A stretch of DNA of 64,000 nucleotides, from contig NC_056528.1 of assembly GCF_019175285.1 (NCBI RefSeq), positions 14,661,474 through 14,725,473 of the forward strand, given 5' to 3'. This stretch comes from Sceloporus undulatus. Its lineage: Eukaryota > Chordata > Lepidosauria > Squamata > Phrynosomatidae. Shown piece by piece: positions 22,979 through 34,622 of this stretch. A program made the position numbers and the translations under genes. The number at the start of each line of letters is the position of its first letter. The first letter of the stretch is position 1. The notes beneath the pieces were generated by a model, which made no database searches, was not told the DNA's origin, and saw only the letters and a program-made list of their open reading frames with translations.

Positions 22979-23898
22979 AGAGGGTCAAAGTCAATCGGAG
23001 ATGTTTATATAGCTTCCGGGGGTCCAAAGGCTCCAAAGGCATTGATAAAAAGCCATGCTTTAGCTGAGCACCAGATGAAGCCCGGTATTAGTACCAACTG
23101 GGTCTCCAAGGCGAAGCAATTCCACAACTGCAGAGTCCTTTTCCCTTGTCTTTCTGCCTTATATTGTCCCACAAGTAGAAGACGGAGGAGTCTATACAAA
23201 AGACTGCCAAAGAGGACAGCGGTAAAAAGTACCTTCAGCCCTGGATCAGTCCAGAAATGGTTTCAAAAAGCCCTTATATGAAACAGCACACATAAAAAGG
23301 TGAGCTGTAAAAACCGAGGCTCCCAACGCATTTTGACGCTATCCACAAAATTGAGTTATTGCCGTCACCTCAAGCAAGAGCCCCGTTTGCTTGAGGTTAC
23401 TGCGTCATTCAGCTTTGTTAAAAAGATTTATGAAAGGCTGGATATGTTTAATTTCCCTTGATAAAGTTATCGTCAGGACATGCTTGGAATGCCAAGCCTT
23501 CCATCTGTGCTTTTGTTTCCGATGCGTCTGGGGCTTTCCCCTCCCCTCTTCCTCTCATTCGTAATAGGAGAACTCAATGGAGATGTCCAAGGAAGCCAAA
23601 AAGATGGAGGAGATTCAAGACAGAGAGCCTTAAACCATGGAAACTGCTACTGCAGGAAGGTGTGCGGCCAATGCATCATTGCAAGATGTTATCATAATAT
23701 GGCTTTCAAAGAAGATAAGACCAAATTATGAAAAGCAGCTATCAAACATTACTAGCTTTGAGGATTTTCCAGTATAAAAGATGCTTTTCCTCTCGGTACC
23801 AGTTGCTTTTGGTGTAACTTTTGGGTCTAATGGTTGGCCGTTGTGAACACAGAATGATGCACAAGTTAAGTCTCTGGTCAGATCAATCATGGGTCTTC
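22979..23898. other. Unassigned noncoding DNA
   Basis: No gene was seen. A 153-codon frame (22820-23281) starts inside the SINE and has no recognised match. Confidence 0.35.
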
Positions 23899-23900
23899 CA

Positions 23901-23946
<46 letters not shown>

Positions 23947-24003
23947 AATTTATTTATATTCTGCTTTTTCTCAATGAATCAAAGCGGATTACAGCAGTCT
24001 TTG
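23899..24003 (-). mobile_element. LINE tail (L2-like) with AAT microsatellite
   Basis: On the reverse strand the order is CCGCTTTGATTCATTGAG, AAAAGCAGAATATAAATAAA, then (ATT)n. The trinucleotide run (23899-23944) most likely grew from the LINE tail. Confidence 0.65.
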
Positions 24004-24141
24004 GAATAGAACCAATGTGAATTTTCCTCCTCTTAGGCTGGATTCAGATATAGTCAAGCCTATAGCAGACCCCAAATCCAAGGGAGTTATGATAGACCTG
24101 AGTAAAATGAGCCTCCACCTCATTGATTTCTATGGATGTAT

Positions 24142-24232
24142 CCCCCTCGGAACAAGTTTTGCTGAGAAAACCCCATGATAGAGTCACTTTAGGGTGGCTA
24201 TAATTCAGAAATGACTGGAAGGCACACAACAC
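24142..24232 (+). mobile_element. Sauria-type SINE, tail part only
   Basis: Only CTGAGAAAACCCCATGATAG through GAAGGCACACAACAC remains. Confidence 0.75.
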
Positions 24233-24235
24233 TTC

Positions 24236-24300
24236 CAGGATGGCTCTCCAGATGTTGTTGGACTACAAGTCCCCTCAGTCTTTATCATTGCCTGTAAGGA
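24236..24300. mobile_element. Second palindromic DNA element, one arm
   Basis: GGCTCTCCAGATGTTGTTGG and ACTACAAGTCCCCTCAGTC match the arm of the CTCCCAGAA-type family. Confidence 0.55.
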
Positions 24301-24489
24301 TGAAGGGAGTTGGAGTCATTTGGAAAACTGTCCAAGTGTCCACTTCTAGTCTACTGGGCCAAAGTTGTCCACTTCTGGTCTGCAGATGTCTACTACTGGG
24401 TGAAAGTGGACCCATTTCTGATATAAACCATGGTGAGAGTCACAGATGGTTAAAACTTTGGAACACACATAGATGTTAACAAGGAAGCA

Positions 24490-24712
24490 CCAAAAGCCTG
24501 CCCAACCTTTGAGACCCTTTTGGAAGAACTTTCTCTCCATCCAAACACCATCAGAGGTGCTTTTGGTGAAGACCCAGGACAGAGTCTTTTCAGTGGTTGC
24601 TCCCAGATTGTGGGATTCCCTTTCACAGGAGGTTCATTTGCTTCCCATTTGACCTCTTTCTGAAGTTCCTTTAATTTTGACAGTCCTCTGCAGCAGGAAA
24701 TGGTGGGTTATA

Positions 24713-24755
<43 letters not shown>
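24490..24755 (+). mobile_element. L2-like LINE, 3' end with AAT tail
   Basis: One frame reads FSVVAPRLWDSLSQEVHLLP, the conserved C-terminal motif of L2-type reverse-transcriptase proteins, then stops. GGGTTATAAATAATAAT leads into an (AAT)n run at 24717-24753, the usual L2 tail. It is a 5'-truncated copy. Confidence 0.75.
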
Positions 24756-25335
24756 GATAATAATATTCTTCAAGGCCATGCAGCAGGAAGAGCGTCACTT
24801 TTCCTTTGGCCATAAGGAACTGTAACAAGGCATCTTCAAAGGGCAAAAGGCAGGCAGCAATTTCCGAAAGTCAAGAACCAAAAGGACAAGGCTGTTCTTG
24901 GTACGCAGACATTATCGGAAAGCTAGACAGTGCAAAAAAGATGACAGGAGGAGAATCAATTCCCTTGAAATGTGGCAGTAGAGGACGGTTATATAAATGC
25001 CACGGATGCCAAAAAGACAAATAAAGGGGTCAGGGAGCACATCAAACCTCCTGAACTCTTGCTGGAAGTCAACATGACTAAACTGAGGCTGTTGAACTTG
25101 GAACAAGCCAGGAGATGACAGGAATCATTAGAAAAATGCTTGGGGAGGTGGAAGGTAGTTGGAAATGAGGAAGACCACATTGCAGGTGGATAAGCTCAAT
25201 CCAAGAGGATTGAGTTTGCAAGACCTGAGAAGGGCAGTTGATGATAGGGATGACTTGGAGGTCTCTCTTTCATAACGCTGGCATAGGCCAAAGCTCACTT
25301 GACAGCAGTGAACAACAAACACATGCCAGATCAGC

Positions 25336-25371
<36 letters not shown>

Positions 25372-26029
25372 CCATAATAGAGTCTGATGCTCCATGATGC
25401 ACAGGGCAAAATTAAGTCTATGGTACTTTGCCTCCGATGCTGATAACTTCCATAAGCTCTTCCTTGACAGAGTTATTGATGCCAATGCAGATCCTGAAAG
25501 GTGAAATATAAGCCTCAAATTACATCAGAGTTGAACCAAATGAGTCATCCTTTTATCCTCTTTCCACTCATTGGCACTGGAATTTGTCAGATCCATTATG
25601 CGGGAGCGCACGTCGCTCCGTGTGTCATAAATACATATAAAGCGCACCTCAACGATCGTGGCGGTATATACATATCGTTGGTAATTGGGCCAATTGAAAG
25701 CCACTTTGGAAGGGAAACGCCAAGCCTCTATTAATACTTTTTGCAATAACAACATCGCCTTCTGCACCACTTCGACAAAAACGCCTTTTATGCCAATCTA
25801 TCCGAAACCATCGCTCGGAAGATTTGCACCCAGTCAAAGTAGATGTGCCGCCCGCTTCCATTTAGACCAAAGTGGTCCTTTTCTCTTTTAAACATGGATT
25901 GCCTTGGTGCTTTAAGAATTTTCCAATGAAGACGTTTGCATCCAGGTGTCCAGGGGACAGTGTATTCATGTCCCAGCTATAATTACAGACACACACAAAT
26001 GTAAGCACTGAAATGGGCATCTAATTTTT
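24756..26029. other. Noncoding DNA, with a CpG-retaining block at 25560-25880
   Basis: A (CA)n run lies at 25338-25370. The block from 25560 keeps many CpGs in otherwise AT-rich sequence (GGGAGCGCACGTCGCTCCG, AACGATCGTGGCGG) and has no repeat similarity. This is unlike decayed neutral DNA. Confidence 0.45.
25338..25370. repeat. (CA)n microsatellite
   Basis: About 16 CA units run uninterrupted. Confidence 0.95.
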
Positions 26030-26372
26030 AGGTGGATATAGACAAGCTGGAGCAGGTTCAGAGAAGGACAACAAGGATGATGAGAAACATGAGGAACAAA
26101 ACATGTGAGGAAAGATTGAGGGAGCTGGGCATGTTCAGCCTGGAGAAAAAAAGGGGTGACACGATTGCGTTCTTTATATATCTCTGTCCTACCCTTTGAG
26201 ATAGCAAAGAACCCCAAAGGGTAGGACCAGATCTCATGGTTAGAAGTTACAGGAGTGTATATTTTGATCAAACATTGGAAGGAACTTCTTGGGGGTAAGA
26301 ATGGTTTGGCAATGGAACCAATAACCTAGAGAGGTGATGAGGTTCCCTTCTCTGGACATCTTAAAAAATGAC
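26030..26372 (+). mobile_element. CR1-like LINE, diverged internal/3' fragment
   Basis: GACAAGCTGGAGCAGGTTCA, GAGGGAGCTGGGCATGTTCA and GCCTGGAGAAAAAAAGG match the CR1 region seen at 41000-41110. After 26165 the match becomes weak, so this is either a different subfamily or a rearranged copy. Confidence 0.7.
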
Positions 26373-26395
26373 AGCTAGTTGCAATGCATGCTCTA

Positions 26396-26645
26396 TAGCA
26401 GTGGTTCCCAACCTTAAGTCCTCCAGATGTTTTGGACTTCAGCTCTCATCATTCCAGACTCTTGCCAAGTTGGGATCTGAAGTCTGAAACAAATGGAATA
26501 CCAAAGGTTGGTGTAGTTCAGTCATTTCCAAACTCTCGTCCACCAGGAGTTTTGGACTTCAGCTCCCAGAGAAGCCTTAGCTGTCTTGGCCAAAGGTCTT
26601 GGATTCTGGGAACACCTTCAAAGCCAGAGTTTGTGAATCACTGGT
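26396..26645. mobile_element. Second palindromic DNA element, two copies or one long copy
   Basis: Two left-arm-like segments (CTCCAGATGTTTTGGACTTC at 26420 and CACCAGGAGTTTTGGACTTC at 26540) are each followed by decayed inverse arms. The end near 26620 (AAAGCCAGAGTTTGTGAATC) resembles the terminal part of the copy at 16612. Confidence 0.6.
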
Positions 26646-26722
26646 CTAGCTGGAGTTCCTGCACCAAGCAAGAGGTTGGACTCAGTGGCCTTTGGGACCC
26701 CTTCCAATTCCATTATTCTTCC
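26645..26722 (+). mobile_element. CR1-like LINE, extreme 3' end
   Basis: GAGGTTGGACTCAGTGGCC and CCCCTTCCAATTCCATTATT match the last 70 bp of CR1. Together with 26030-26372 it may be one LINE split by the palindromic element. Confidence 0.7.
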
Positions 26723-28147
26723 ACATATATAAGCATAGATAGGGTCAGCCCTATTATTAGGTAGAGCAAAGCAAATGCCCTCAAACAATATCAGTGGCAG
26801 CTGTAGCTTCTGTCTTGGTGGTGGAGTAAATCCATGAAGGTCTTTGGCTTGAATGTTGGTTAGGAACTCGCCACAGAGCCGAACCTCATCCCCAAAAAGA
26901 AGTTCATTACTTTGGCCAGCATCTTTCAAGTCCAAAGTACATCCCAGAGTGGATTCACTACTCCGCTGGCATAGGAGCCACCAGCAGTAGATGATGGGGA
27001 GTTGGCGCCAGGAGTTAACTGGTTGCTAATCTTGTGCCACCAGATATTCCCCAATGTTTGGGCAGAAGGAGCCACAGAGTCCTCTGTTTCTGGAAGCCAA
27101 TGTTTGGGAAGAAACAAAAATGCAAGGGGAAAGTGTCCCCCAGACAACAAGAAGAAGGGAAAAGGCCAACCAGATCCTTCAAAAAGCACGTACGTTGTAA
27201 CCGAAAGAATTGAGATAGGAACCAAATACAGGCGCATGCAAGAGCAGAACAGTCCTACCCAGCAAACAATACAAGCGTGTAAAAAGTCCTTGTATTTCTT
27301 TGCGGAAGACAGGTGAAGAGTCCAGAGGTATGTAATTACAAGCAGTCTAATACTGCAAAGAAAAAAATGAACAAACAAACCAACCCAACTGAATAACCTG
27401 CTAAGAATATCGCAGCGTGAGCTATTTTGAAATAATTCCACATGACAGTTTGATGTCCCAGAAATGTAAACAGACAATCCGGTAGTACATGACAATAAAT
27501 AATAATGCATGACAATAAAACAAAATGTTTTCGACCAGCTTTTGTATATACATGAGCCGTACCATCGACATATGGTTAAACAAAACAAACTCCTGCACAA
27601 ACTTGTGTTATCTAGAGTCTGGCTCAGAGACTGGAAACATTGTTTTGTCAAGCCAGAATCTTTCAACCTACCATGACCAAAAACCATACTTATTGGGGGA
27701 TTCTGGGCCTTGCAGTCCAAAAGTAACATTTCTGGGCCTTGACTCAACTGTTGGCCTGTTTCGCTTTGCGTCGCATATTCTGGTGTGCAGATGCTCTCCA
27801 GTGCTTCAAGGAGGAATCATGCTGGCCCTGTGGCCCAAGGATCTTTGAAACCAGAGAGGTCTTGCTTGAACCTGGGAACTACTGTATGCAAAGCATGCGC
27901 TCCACCACAGAGCTAGAGGGCCTTTGATTTACACTAAAGTGTAGGCCAGCCCCTAAAGGGGAGAAAAAGCTGTATCCAAAGGTTCTGCATTTTTCATCAC
28001 AGCAAGCTTCCACATATCAAGAGATGAAAGACAACTTAGTACATGAGAACTTTGCTCGAGTTTGAGGTAGACCAATGGATGGAAAGCTGAATATGGCAAT
28101 GCTTCAAGGGTCCATCCAACGCACTTGGACAGGACCTTGCAGACTGA
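26723..28147. other. Unassigned DNA with an unusually long open frame
   Basis: A 273-codon frame on the - strand (26926-27747) is the longest frame outside tandem repeats, but no known domain or motif was recognised. It is rich in Phe, Leu, Cys and Ser, as an antisense or random frame can be. It is not called as a gene. Confidence 0.35.
27795..27930 (-). mobile_element. SINE with tRNA-Ala-like head, fragment
   Basis: The reverse strand reads TGGAGCGCATGCTTTGCAT with GGTTCAAG downstream, closely following the tRNA-Ala (TGC anticodon) arm order. The rest of the family body is mostly absent. A better copy lies at 49600. Confidence 0.6.
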
Positions 28148-28262
28148 CTAGCCCAGTGGTTTCCAAAACATAAGGCCCCAGATGTTACTCAACTCCCAGA
28201 AGCCCTCATCCAGCATGGTCAGGGGGCAAGGATTCTGGAAAATGCAGTCAAACTATATGTCG
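28148..28262. mobile_element. Second palindromic DNA element
   Basis: The arms are CCAGATGTTACTCAACTCCC and AAAATGCAGTCAAACTATAT, separated by AGCATGGTCAGGGG. They are diverged but keep the family layout. Confidence 0.6.
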
Positions 28263-28607
28263 GGATGCAAGTTTAGCAGTCATTGATCTCATCCAACTTC
28301 CAACTCACTGCAGGAGTCTTGCAGCTCCTGCATCCTTGACGGATGCTAGTTCCACCCCTGCATCCAACAAATGAAATGGCAACACTTCTTGGGGCAATCT
28401 GTCTACTCTTGGAGAGTTTTTACTGTTAGGAATTTCTTTTTAGCCAAAGTCTCTTTGTTCAGCTATTGCTTCTAATCCTGCCCTGTGTCCGATCCTCTCC
28501 ATGGCAGATCTTCTGATACTAGGAAAGCTTCAACTCCCCCCAAGAACAATAAAACTCAATTGCTGACCATGGGCCAAATGTTTTTCTCCACCTGACTCAT
28601 CTCATAG

Positions 28608-28730
28608 AGAGCCAGCATGGTGTAGCGGCTGAGTGTTGGACTACAACTCTGGAGATCAGGGTTCACTTTTCTGCTTGGCCATGGAAACACAAGGATGTCC
28701 TTGGTTGAGAGACATACTCTCAGCTGCAGA
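28608..28730 (+). mobile_element. Sauria-type SINE, head part
   Basis: GCCAGCATGGTGTAGCGG, GTGTTGGACTACAACTCTGG and CCATGGAAACACAAGGATGT are present. The copy ends near TCTCAGCTGCAG without body or tail. Confidence 0.8.
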
Positions 28731-28742
28731 AACCCTCTTTAT

Positions 28743-29165
28743 GTCACGGACTGCCCTGGGCCTGGTTTAGAGGCACAGTCAGAGGACTCAGATCCTGAAG
28801 ACAAGGAGGAGGCTGAGACAGGGATAGTTTGGATCAGGAGGCTCAGGAAGCTGCAGAGGGAGAACTCGACTCTATGGACTCTAGGCTGCAGGTGCTAGGA
28901 CCTGTGGAGCAAAGACAGGTCAAGGAGTCTCATATTAGGAGAGCTAATAGGCTTCAGCTGAGAGGAGCAGAGGTTCTTTGCAGCCACAACCAGCCTTGTT
29001 CCTTGCTCTTTGGTTCATGATTCTGGTTATCTGACCTCCGGACTTGCCTTGTGCCCATGCTCTTGCCTCTGCCCTTTGCTGTGACTGGTATCGTGTGCCC
29101 TTCGGACCGGACTCTGGACTATTCCTTTGTATATTCCCCTGCTGTGCTGCCCTCAGGAGAGGTAA
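28743..29165 (+). repeat. Unclassified interspersed repeat (possible solo LTR)
   Basis: The stretch begins TGTCACGGACTGCCCTGGGC and has an ACCTCCGGACTTGCC-type segment that I associate with a dispersed lizard repeat. It is not similar to the other families here. A solo LTR is one possibility, but I see no supporting target duplication. Confidence 0.3.
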
Positions 29166-29952
29166 GCAGGACGCTTTAACTCTCAACCATAGGCACTAGA
29201 AGGAGCATTGCAAGCTTTAGAAGTAGGGAATGAAATGTGTTACAAGCAGGTTGAGCTGAAAGGCGAGTGACCATCTTGAGAAACTCAGAAGGGCAGACTG
29301 GGGCCCAGTGAACTGGATGTGACATTCCCTGTTGTTGGTATGGCATGTGTGTGTTTGTGTATGGAAGAGATAGCGGCAAAGAGAGATGGAGAGAGTGTGG
29401 GGATGTTATCACACGGGGCAAAATGGGAAGGTTAAAGTGGAGGCAATGCAGCGTCATTCAGGGTTCAAGGGCAAATACACAGCTGCTTTCCACACTACGA
29501 GCAGCAGCCAGTGAATCTGGGCTGAAGGGGAGCTCAAGGAGGGGAAAGTAAGTTCGCATAACTACCGGAGCAAGGAAGGGACAGTTTGGAGCATGCTCAG
29601 AACAGATATTTCTAAGCAAACAATGGGGATTTGACCTCACCCAACTTTGAATCTAACCCTAAATACTGTGCCTTTAAACCCTTGTTGTGCTCTTGTGTGT
29701 GATAACCTTTAGCAAATAGGCTTGCTTTTCTGGAGTGACTGCACTTTAACCAATTTTGGGATGACAGCAAATAGGTCGCTGTGTGATAAAGTCATGTGAA
29801 AGCATGCCAGATTCTCCAAGTTTAAAGTCTCCCCTTTTCCAAGAGAAGATGATAACTGGGCTAAATGCACAACTTCTCCTGCCTGAAGGAAATTCCTGTC
29901 TGAAATAGTAATATCGCTGGCTTTGCTTTAAAATGGTGGTATGTTCAAAGGG

Positions 29953-30006
<54 letters not shown>

Positions 30007-30427
30007 TTAATTTCCATTTGTCTAAACCTTGCATCTTAATTTGCAGGGCCGCATCTCTTGGGACCTTCAGCCCGCGTGAATTGAACTACATCTGACAAAG
30101 GTATGGGATTTTCATTTCTTCAAATTATTTAATTGATTGAATCCACTTCTGAGCTGCATCTGGTTAAAAGAGAAGAAGTGGGTGAGCAGGTAGGGAAGCT
30201 CTCCCAAAAGCCTGCCAAGGAAACTGAATGTCCCTCTAAAAAGAGTTCTCCTGTGATACGAAGCCAAGAGAACTCCAACAGCCATATGGTCTCTGAGTCC
30301 TACTAATAGGTCCTTCTATATAAATATGTAATGCAAGGCAAAATATGTATAGCAGGTGCAGACATTTCCAAATCAGTAAGAGCATGGGTCTCATCTTGGA
30401 TGAGGTGCTGACTCTCAGAGTGCCTTG
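29166..30427. other. Unassigned noncoding DNA
   Basis: A (GT)n-(GA)n run lies at 29954-30001. No gene was recognised. Confidence 0.4.
29954..30001. repeat. (GT)n(GA)n compound microsatellite
   Basis: Thirteen or so GT units switch directly to about ten GA units. Confidence 0.95.
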
Positions 30428-30548
30428 GTCCAGGACAGAAGTGGCCCTCCAGATGATGTTGGACTGCAGCTCCCAGCATCCTTCACTATTCACTATGCTG
30501 GCTATGGGGCTGCTGGGAATTGCAGTCCAACCACAGCCAGAAGGCCAT
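30428..30548. mobile_element. Second palindromic DNA element, whole
   Basis: The left arm is GCCCTCCAGATGATGTTGGA with CTGCAGCTCCCAGCATCC. The right arm is GGAATTGCAGTCCAACCACA with GCCAGAAGGCCATG. This is the clearest complete copy of the family, about 120 bp. Confidence 0.75.
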
Positions 30549-30597
30549 GTCTTTCTCACCAATGGCTCAGCACAAAGCTCACTTTTTGGTGCATGCA

Positions 30598-30829
30598 GAG
30601 CCAGAGTGGCATAGTGGTTTGAGTGTTGAACTATAAATCTGGAGACCAGGATTCAAATCCCTACTCAGCTATGGAAACCGATTAGAGAGTTATGTTGGTC
30701 AAGTTACTTGCTCTCAGCCTCAGAGGGTGGCAAAGGCAAACCTCCTCTGAAGAAACATGCCAAGAAAACCCCATGTTAACCATAGGGTTTCCGTAATTCA
30801 GAATATGGCTTGAAGGCACATGACAACAA
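30598..30829 (+). mobile_element. Sauria-type SINE, full length
   Basis: Head (GCCAGAGTGGCATAGTGG), B box (GATTCAAATCC), body and tail (GAAGGCACATGACAACAA) are all present with moderate divergence. Confidence 0.88.
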
Positions 30830-31367
30830 TCATGGAGCAGCATTTGCAAGCATGAAGGTGAAGGGCGGGGGGAGCCATGCTATACATTCACTATGTTGAT
30901 TGTGCCAGAGGACAAGTTATAGATGAACTGACCATGGCACAAGCTGCCCTCCCTTTACTTTGTGCTTTTTGCAGGGCCTCAGAAACCCATGAGAGCCATT
31001 ATCTCCTTTTAAGCTCAATACCTCTGTGATGTTTGGAGAAACCACAGAAGCTATTGAGTGAGGGCCTTTCAGGCAGTGGCTGAAGATCATTTGCTGTGGA
31101 CAAAGCAAAGGTCAAAACATATTCTGGGGATGAGAGAAACTGAAGCGGATCCTGATGAATGCTGCTTCCACTATTGATGCAATAGGATGACTCAGACCTA
31201 GTTTTATTGCTTGTGTCTATGGAGTTGTCCACATGGGTCAAATAAAGCATCCCCCATTCGCTTAATGGGAAGTCTGGATGATGCAGGGCTCAATCCTTGG
31301 TCCGGATGATGTCTGCCCAGTTCAGCACCAGAAAACAACAACAACCTTAAAACATTTTAAAAGTCAC

Positions 31368-31572
31368 ATCATGGTGTAGCATTGGTTGGACTATGACTCT
31401 GGAGACCAGGGTTTGAATCCCGGCTTGGATACGCAAATCCCCATTGGGTAACTTTGGTCAAGTCACACTCTCTCAGCCTCAGAGGATGACAGTGATAAAC
31501 CCCCTCTGAAAAAGCGAAGAAAATCCCATTGTCTGAGTTGGGAATGACTTGAAGGCACACAACAACAACAAC
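31368..31572 (+). mobile_element. Sauria-type SINE
   Basis: It starts CATGGTGTAGCATTGG, has a B box GGTTTGAATCCC and ends GAAGGCACACAACAACAACA. A segment between AATCCCATTG and TCTGAGTTGGGAATG is deleted. Confidence 0.87.
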
Positions 31573-32757
31573 ATTTCCTTCCCAAATGCAAAGCAGTTGG
31601 CAAATTTGGAGAAACGCCCATGAATTTGGAACCTTCCTTGCTTTTGCTTCAACTCTTCCTAGATCACTGGGGACAACAGACAAATGTAAGCCAGCAATAT
31701 AAAATACTACTTGCACAAGTGTATGAGGAACGGTTCCCTCGGCATGTGCCCAGATTGGCCTTTCTTCCTCGCTTTCCCTTCCTTGCCACTGGGGAGACCA
31801 ACCTGTCTCTGCCTCGAACCTTCTGGGCAGTTCATTCACATGGAAGGTGCAGTGCCTCGAATGCCCCGCTGAAGACACCCAGCTGTGATTTTAGCAACTA
31901 CCAGCTTTCTCTTGCGTCTGTTGCTAAACAGACTATCAAGTAGTAACAGCTCTTTAGTTGCTATTGATCCGAGCTGGATTTGAACTCCAAGGTACGAATC
32001 CCCAGAGCCGCACTAACCTATCCAGCGGCTGATGCTTAAAAGGGCAGCGAAAGGCTCGACTGAAGAGTGTATATATTTCCTTCTCCCTGCAAGGCCTTCT
32101 GCTGTCTCACGCTTGCTTGAACTACACTAGTATTGGGCAGCTCAGCTGCTTTGGAAACGGCGCATGGATGTATTAGGAGCCTATCTACCTATATAATGGC
32201 AATAACCAGCCTCAAATCTTGCCTAAAGGAGATCTCTGTTGTTATTACTACTATCACGGAGTTGATAGTCTAGCAGGAATGCATAGCCGATGGCTAAACC
32301 CAGCAATGAGCTGGGTACTGTTTGTGTGAGTGAGAGAACGAGAAAAGAAAATAGAGGAAGAGAAATGGAAGGAGAAAGAGGGATTGCACAAATCCCAGGC
32401 AGCCGGGGAAATTGTGCAAAGGGCACCGAAGCTGCTGGATGAATTAATAGCAGATGGGAAGAGAGAAACAAGTGAAGGAAAAAATAAAAGGCAATGAAAG
32501 AATGGAAACAAATAGGGGAGGTTGGAGGCTGCCGACGGGAGAAATATTAATGCCTCGGCAAGGGAAGGTTTTGTTAAAGGCGGTGCAGAAAAAGGAGGTC
32601 AGTCCCCAGGAAAAGAGAAAAAGGAGATAGGATGTAGCAACAAAAGGATGCAAAGGAAAGATGGCAAGAAGAGATTGGAAGAGCGGTGCAGTTGCTAATG
32701 ATGGGATTGCGGCTGTTTTGGTGTCTTGCATCTGGATGGTATATTTTTAAAGACTTA
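31573..32757. other. Unassigned noncoding DNA
   Basis: It holds purine-rich stretches on the + strand (32330-32680) whose reverse strand gives Phe/Ser/Leu-rich frames. These are compositional and not genes. Confidence 0.4.
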
Positions 32758-32952
32758 GTGTCTACATGGCAGAAATAATCCAGTTTGACACTACCTTGGC
32801 TGCTGGGACTTGTAGTTCATTGAGACATTTAGCTTCCTCTGTCGGAGAGCTCTGGTGCCACCGCAAACATCAATTCCCTGAAATCCAGAGCATGCAACCA
32901 TGGCAGTTAAAGTGGCGTCAAACTGGATTATTTCTGCAGTGTGGGTGCATAC
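32758..32952. mobile_element. Palindromic MITE, whole
   Basis: Both arms are clear: GCAGAAATAATCCAGTTTGA at 32770 and AAACTGGATTATTTCTGCAG at 32920, with a central GGAGAGCTCTGGTGCCACCG segment. Confidence 0.85.
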
Positions 32953-33782
32953 ATAGCCCTTCAGAATGTCTTGACCTAAAATATATTTGGAGTCAAGAGG
33001 GAAACCATGGATTGAATAGATAGCAGACAGCCTTTATTATTCCTGGGATGGCTCAATGGCAACAGCTGTCTTGATATTTTGGGGTTTCCTTGTAACAATT
33101 TTCATGCATTATCACTTGCAAATGTGTAACTGGTCGATGTTCCACACTCAGAAGTCCCCCATTTGAGATTGTGAGTCACGGCATGACTTACAAAACTAGC
33201 ATTTCCCAACTCCAGAATGGCATGCTTTTTATTTGGCTTTGTGTATTTTCTCTCAGTCTCCACATCTCAAGGAGATGGCTTGTTGCTGTTCGAGGGGGAA
33301 ATGTTGGCATATTTTCCATTACAAACCTGCAGACAGCATGCTCCAAATATGCAATTTAGTCTCCATTTCTTCAAAACTCCTCAAATGCAAAAAGGGATGG
33401 TTTGTGCCCATTTCTATTTTCAAAAGCAACAGAGCTGTAACACTATGCTAATGACGCTTTTGGGTTTTCTCTAATGGACCAACGTGGCTATCTCCAATTT
33501 TTGCCGGCTTTGAAGAATTCCCATTTGAGCTTTCTAACTATAATTTCTCAGAAATCCAGTATCTAGCAAATGTATATGGCCCTTTTTTTGGAAGGACTTG
33601 GACTAACAGTGGTTTGTTGGGCCAAAATTGCAGCAAGAAAAGCCTTTTCTTGACATGACGATGGAGTGATAAGGAAAAAGGTTTTGTGCGATCCGTTCTG
33701 CAGTTAATGCCAAAGACAACAGACCAAGAAATAAATGCAGAACCCATATACAATAAAGATGGCATCCATAAGCCCTATGTAT

Positions 33783-34397
33783 CATCTATCTCTGTCTGTC
33801 TATCTAATCTATCTATTTGGCATTTGTTGCTGAGATGCCTTATCTGTCTGTCTACCTATCATATCTATTTTATCTGTCTTGACTACCTGTCTGTCCATTA
33901 TATCTGTCAATCATATGTATTATATCTTTCTTGTCTGTCTGTCTATCATATCTGTCATGTCTATATGTCTATCATATCTATCTATCTATCTAATCTACCA
34001 TATCCATCTACCATATCTATCATATCTATTTTGTCTGTCTATATGTCTGTCTGTCTATCATATCTATTATGTTGATCTGTCTATCATATCTATCTGCCAC
34101 ATCTATCTATCTTGTCTATTTGTCTATCATCTGTCATATCTATCTGTCTATCATGTATCGTATCTATCATGTTTATCAGTCTATCATATCTATCTGCCAT
34201 ATCTATCTACCTTGTCTATTTGTCTATCATCTATCATATCTATCTATCATATCTGTCTATCATATCTGTCTGCCATATCTTATCTATTTGTCTGTCTATC
34301 TATCATATCTGTCTATCTATCATAACTACCTTGTCTATCCATCTCTCTATCACATCTGTCTATCTAACTTGCCTCTCTGTTTATCTATCTATCTATT
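33783..34397. repeat. TATC/TCTG compound tetranucleotide tract, about 615 bp
   Basis: The tract is built from TATC, TGTC and CATA words in changing order, with interruptions such as GGCATTTGTTGCTGAGATGC near the start. It gives open frames rich in Leu, Ser, Ile, Cys and Tyr in several frames, all artefacts. It directly abuts a palindromic MITE. Confidence 0.9.
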
Positions 34398-34622
34398 GGC
34401 TTTATCCACACTGCCGGAATAATCCAGTGTGACGCCTCTTTAGCTGCCATGGTTCAATGCTATGGCATTTTGGAATTTGCCATTTTGTGAGATATTTAGC
34501 CTTATTGCCAGTGAACTCGAGTCCCATCGCAAACTGCAAATCCCAGGACTCCGTGTTACGCAGCAATGGCTATTAAAGTGGTGCCAAAAGTGGATTATTT
34601 CTGCAGTGTGGATGCAGCCTGA
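34398..34622. mobile_element. Palindromic MITE, whole
   Basis: The arms CACACTGCCGGAATAATCCA and GTGGATTATTTCTGCAGTGT are complete, and the right end reads GTGGATGCAGCCTG. The insertion lies at the edge of the tetranucleotide tract. Confidence 0.85.

Noticed and set aside
27852-27930. A tRNA-Ala gene on the - strand
   Set aside because: The acceptor stem and T arm do not pair, and a family copy at 49600 shows the same head fused to a SINE body.
28743-29165. A solo LTR
   Set aside because: There is only a suggestive start and family impression. No target duplication or second copy is present, so it is left as an unclassified repeat.
31369-31878. A 169-residue - frame
   Set aside because: Its downstream part is an antisense SINE and the rest has no similarity.
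33686-34432. Four overlapping 106-148-residue frames rich in Leu, Ser and Ile
   Set aside because: All are translations of the TATC/TCTG simple repeat.
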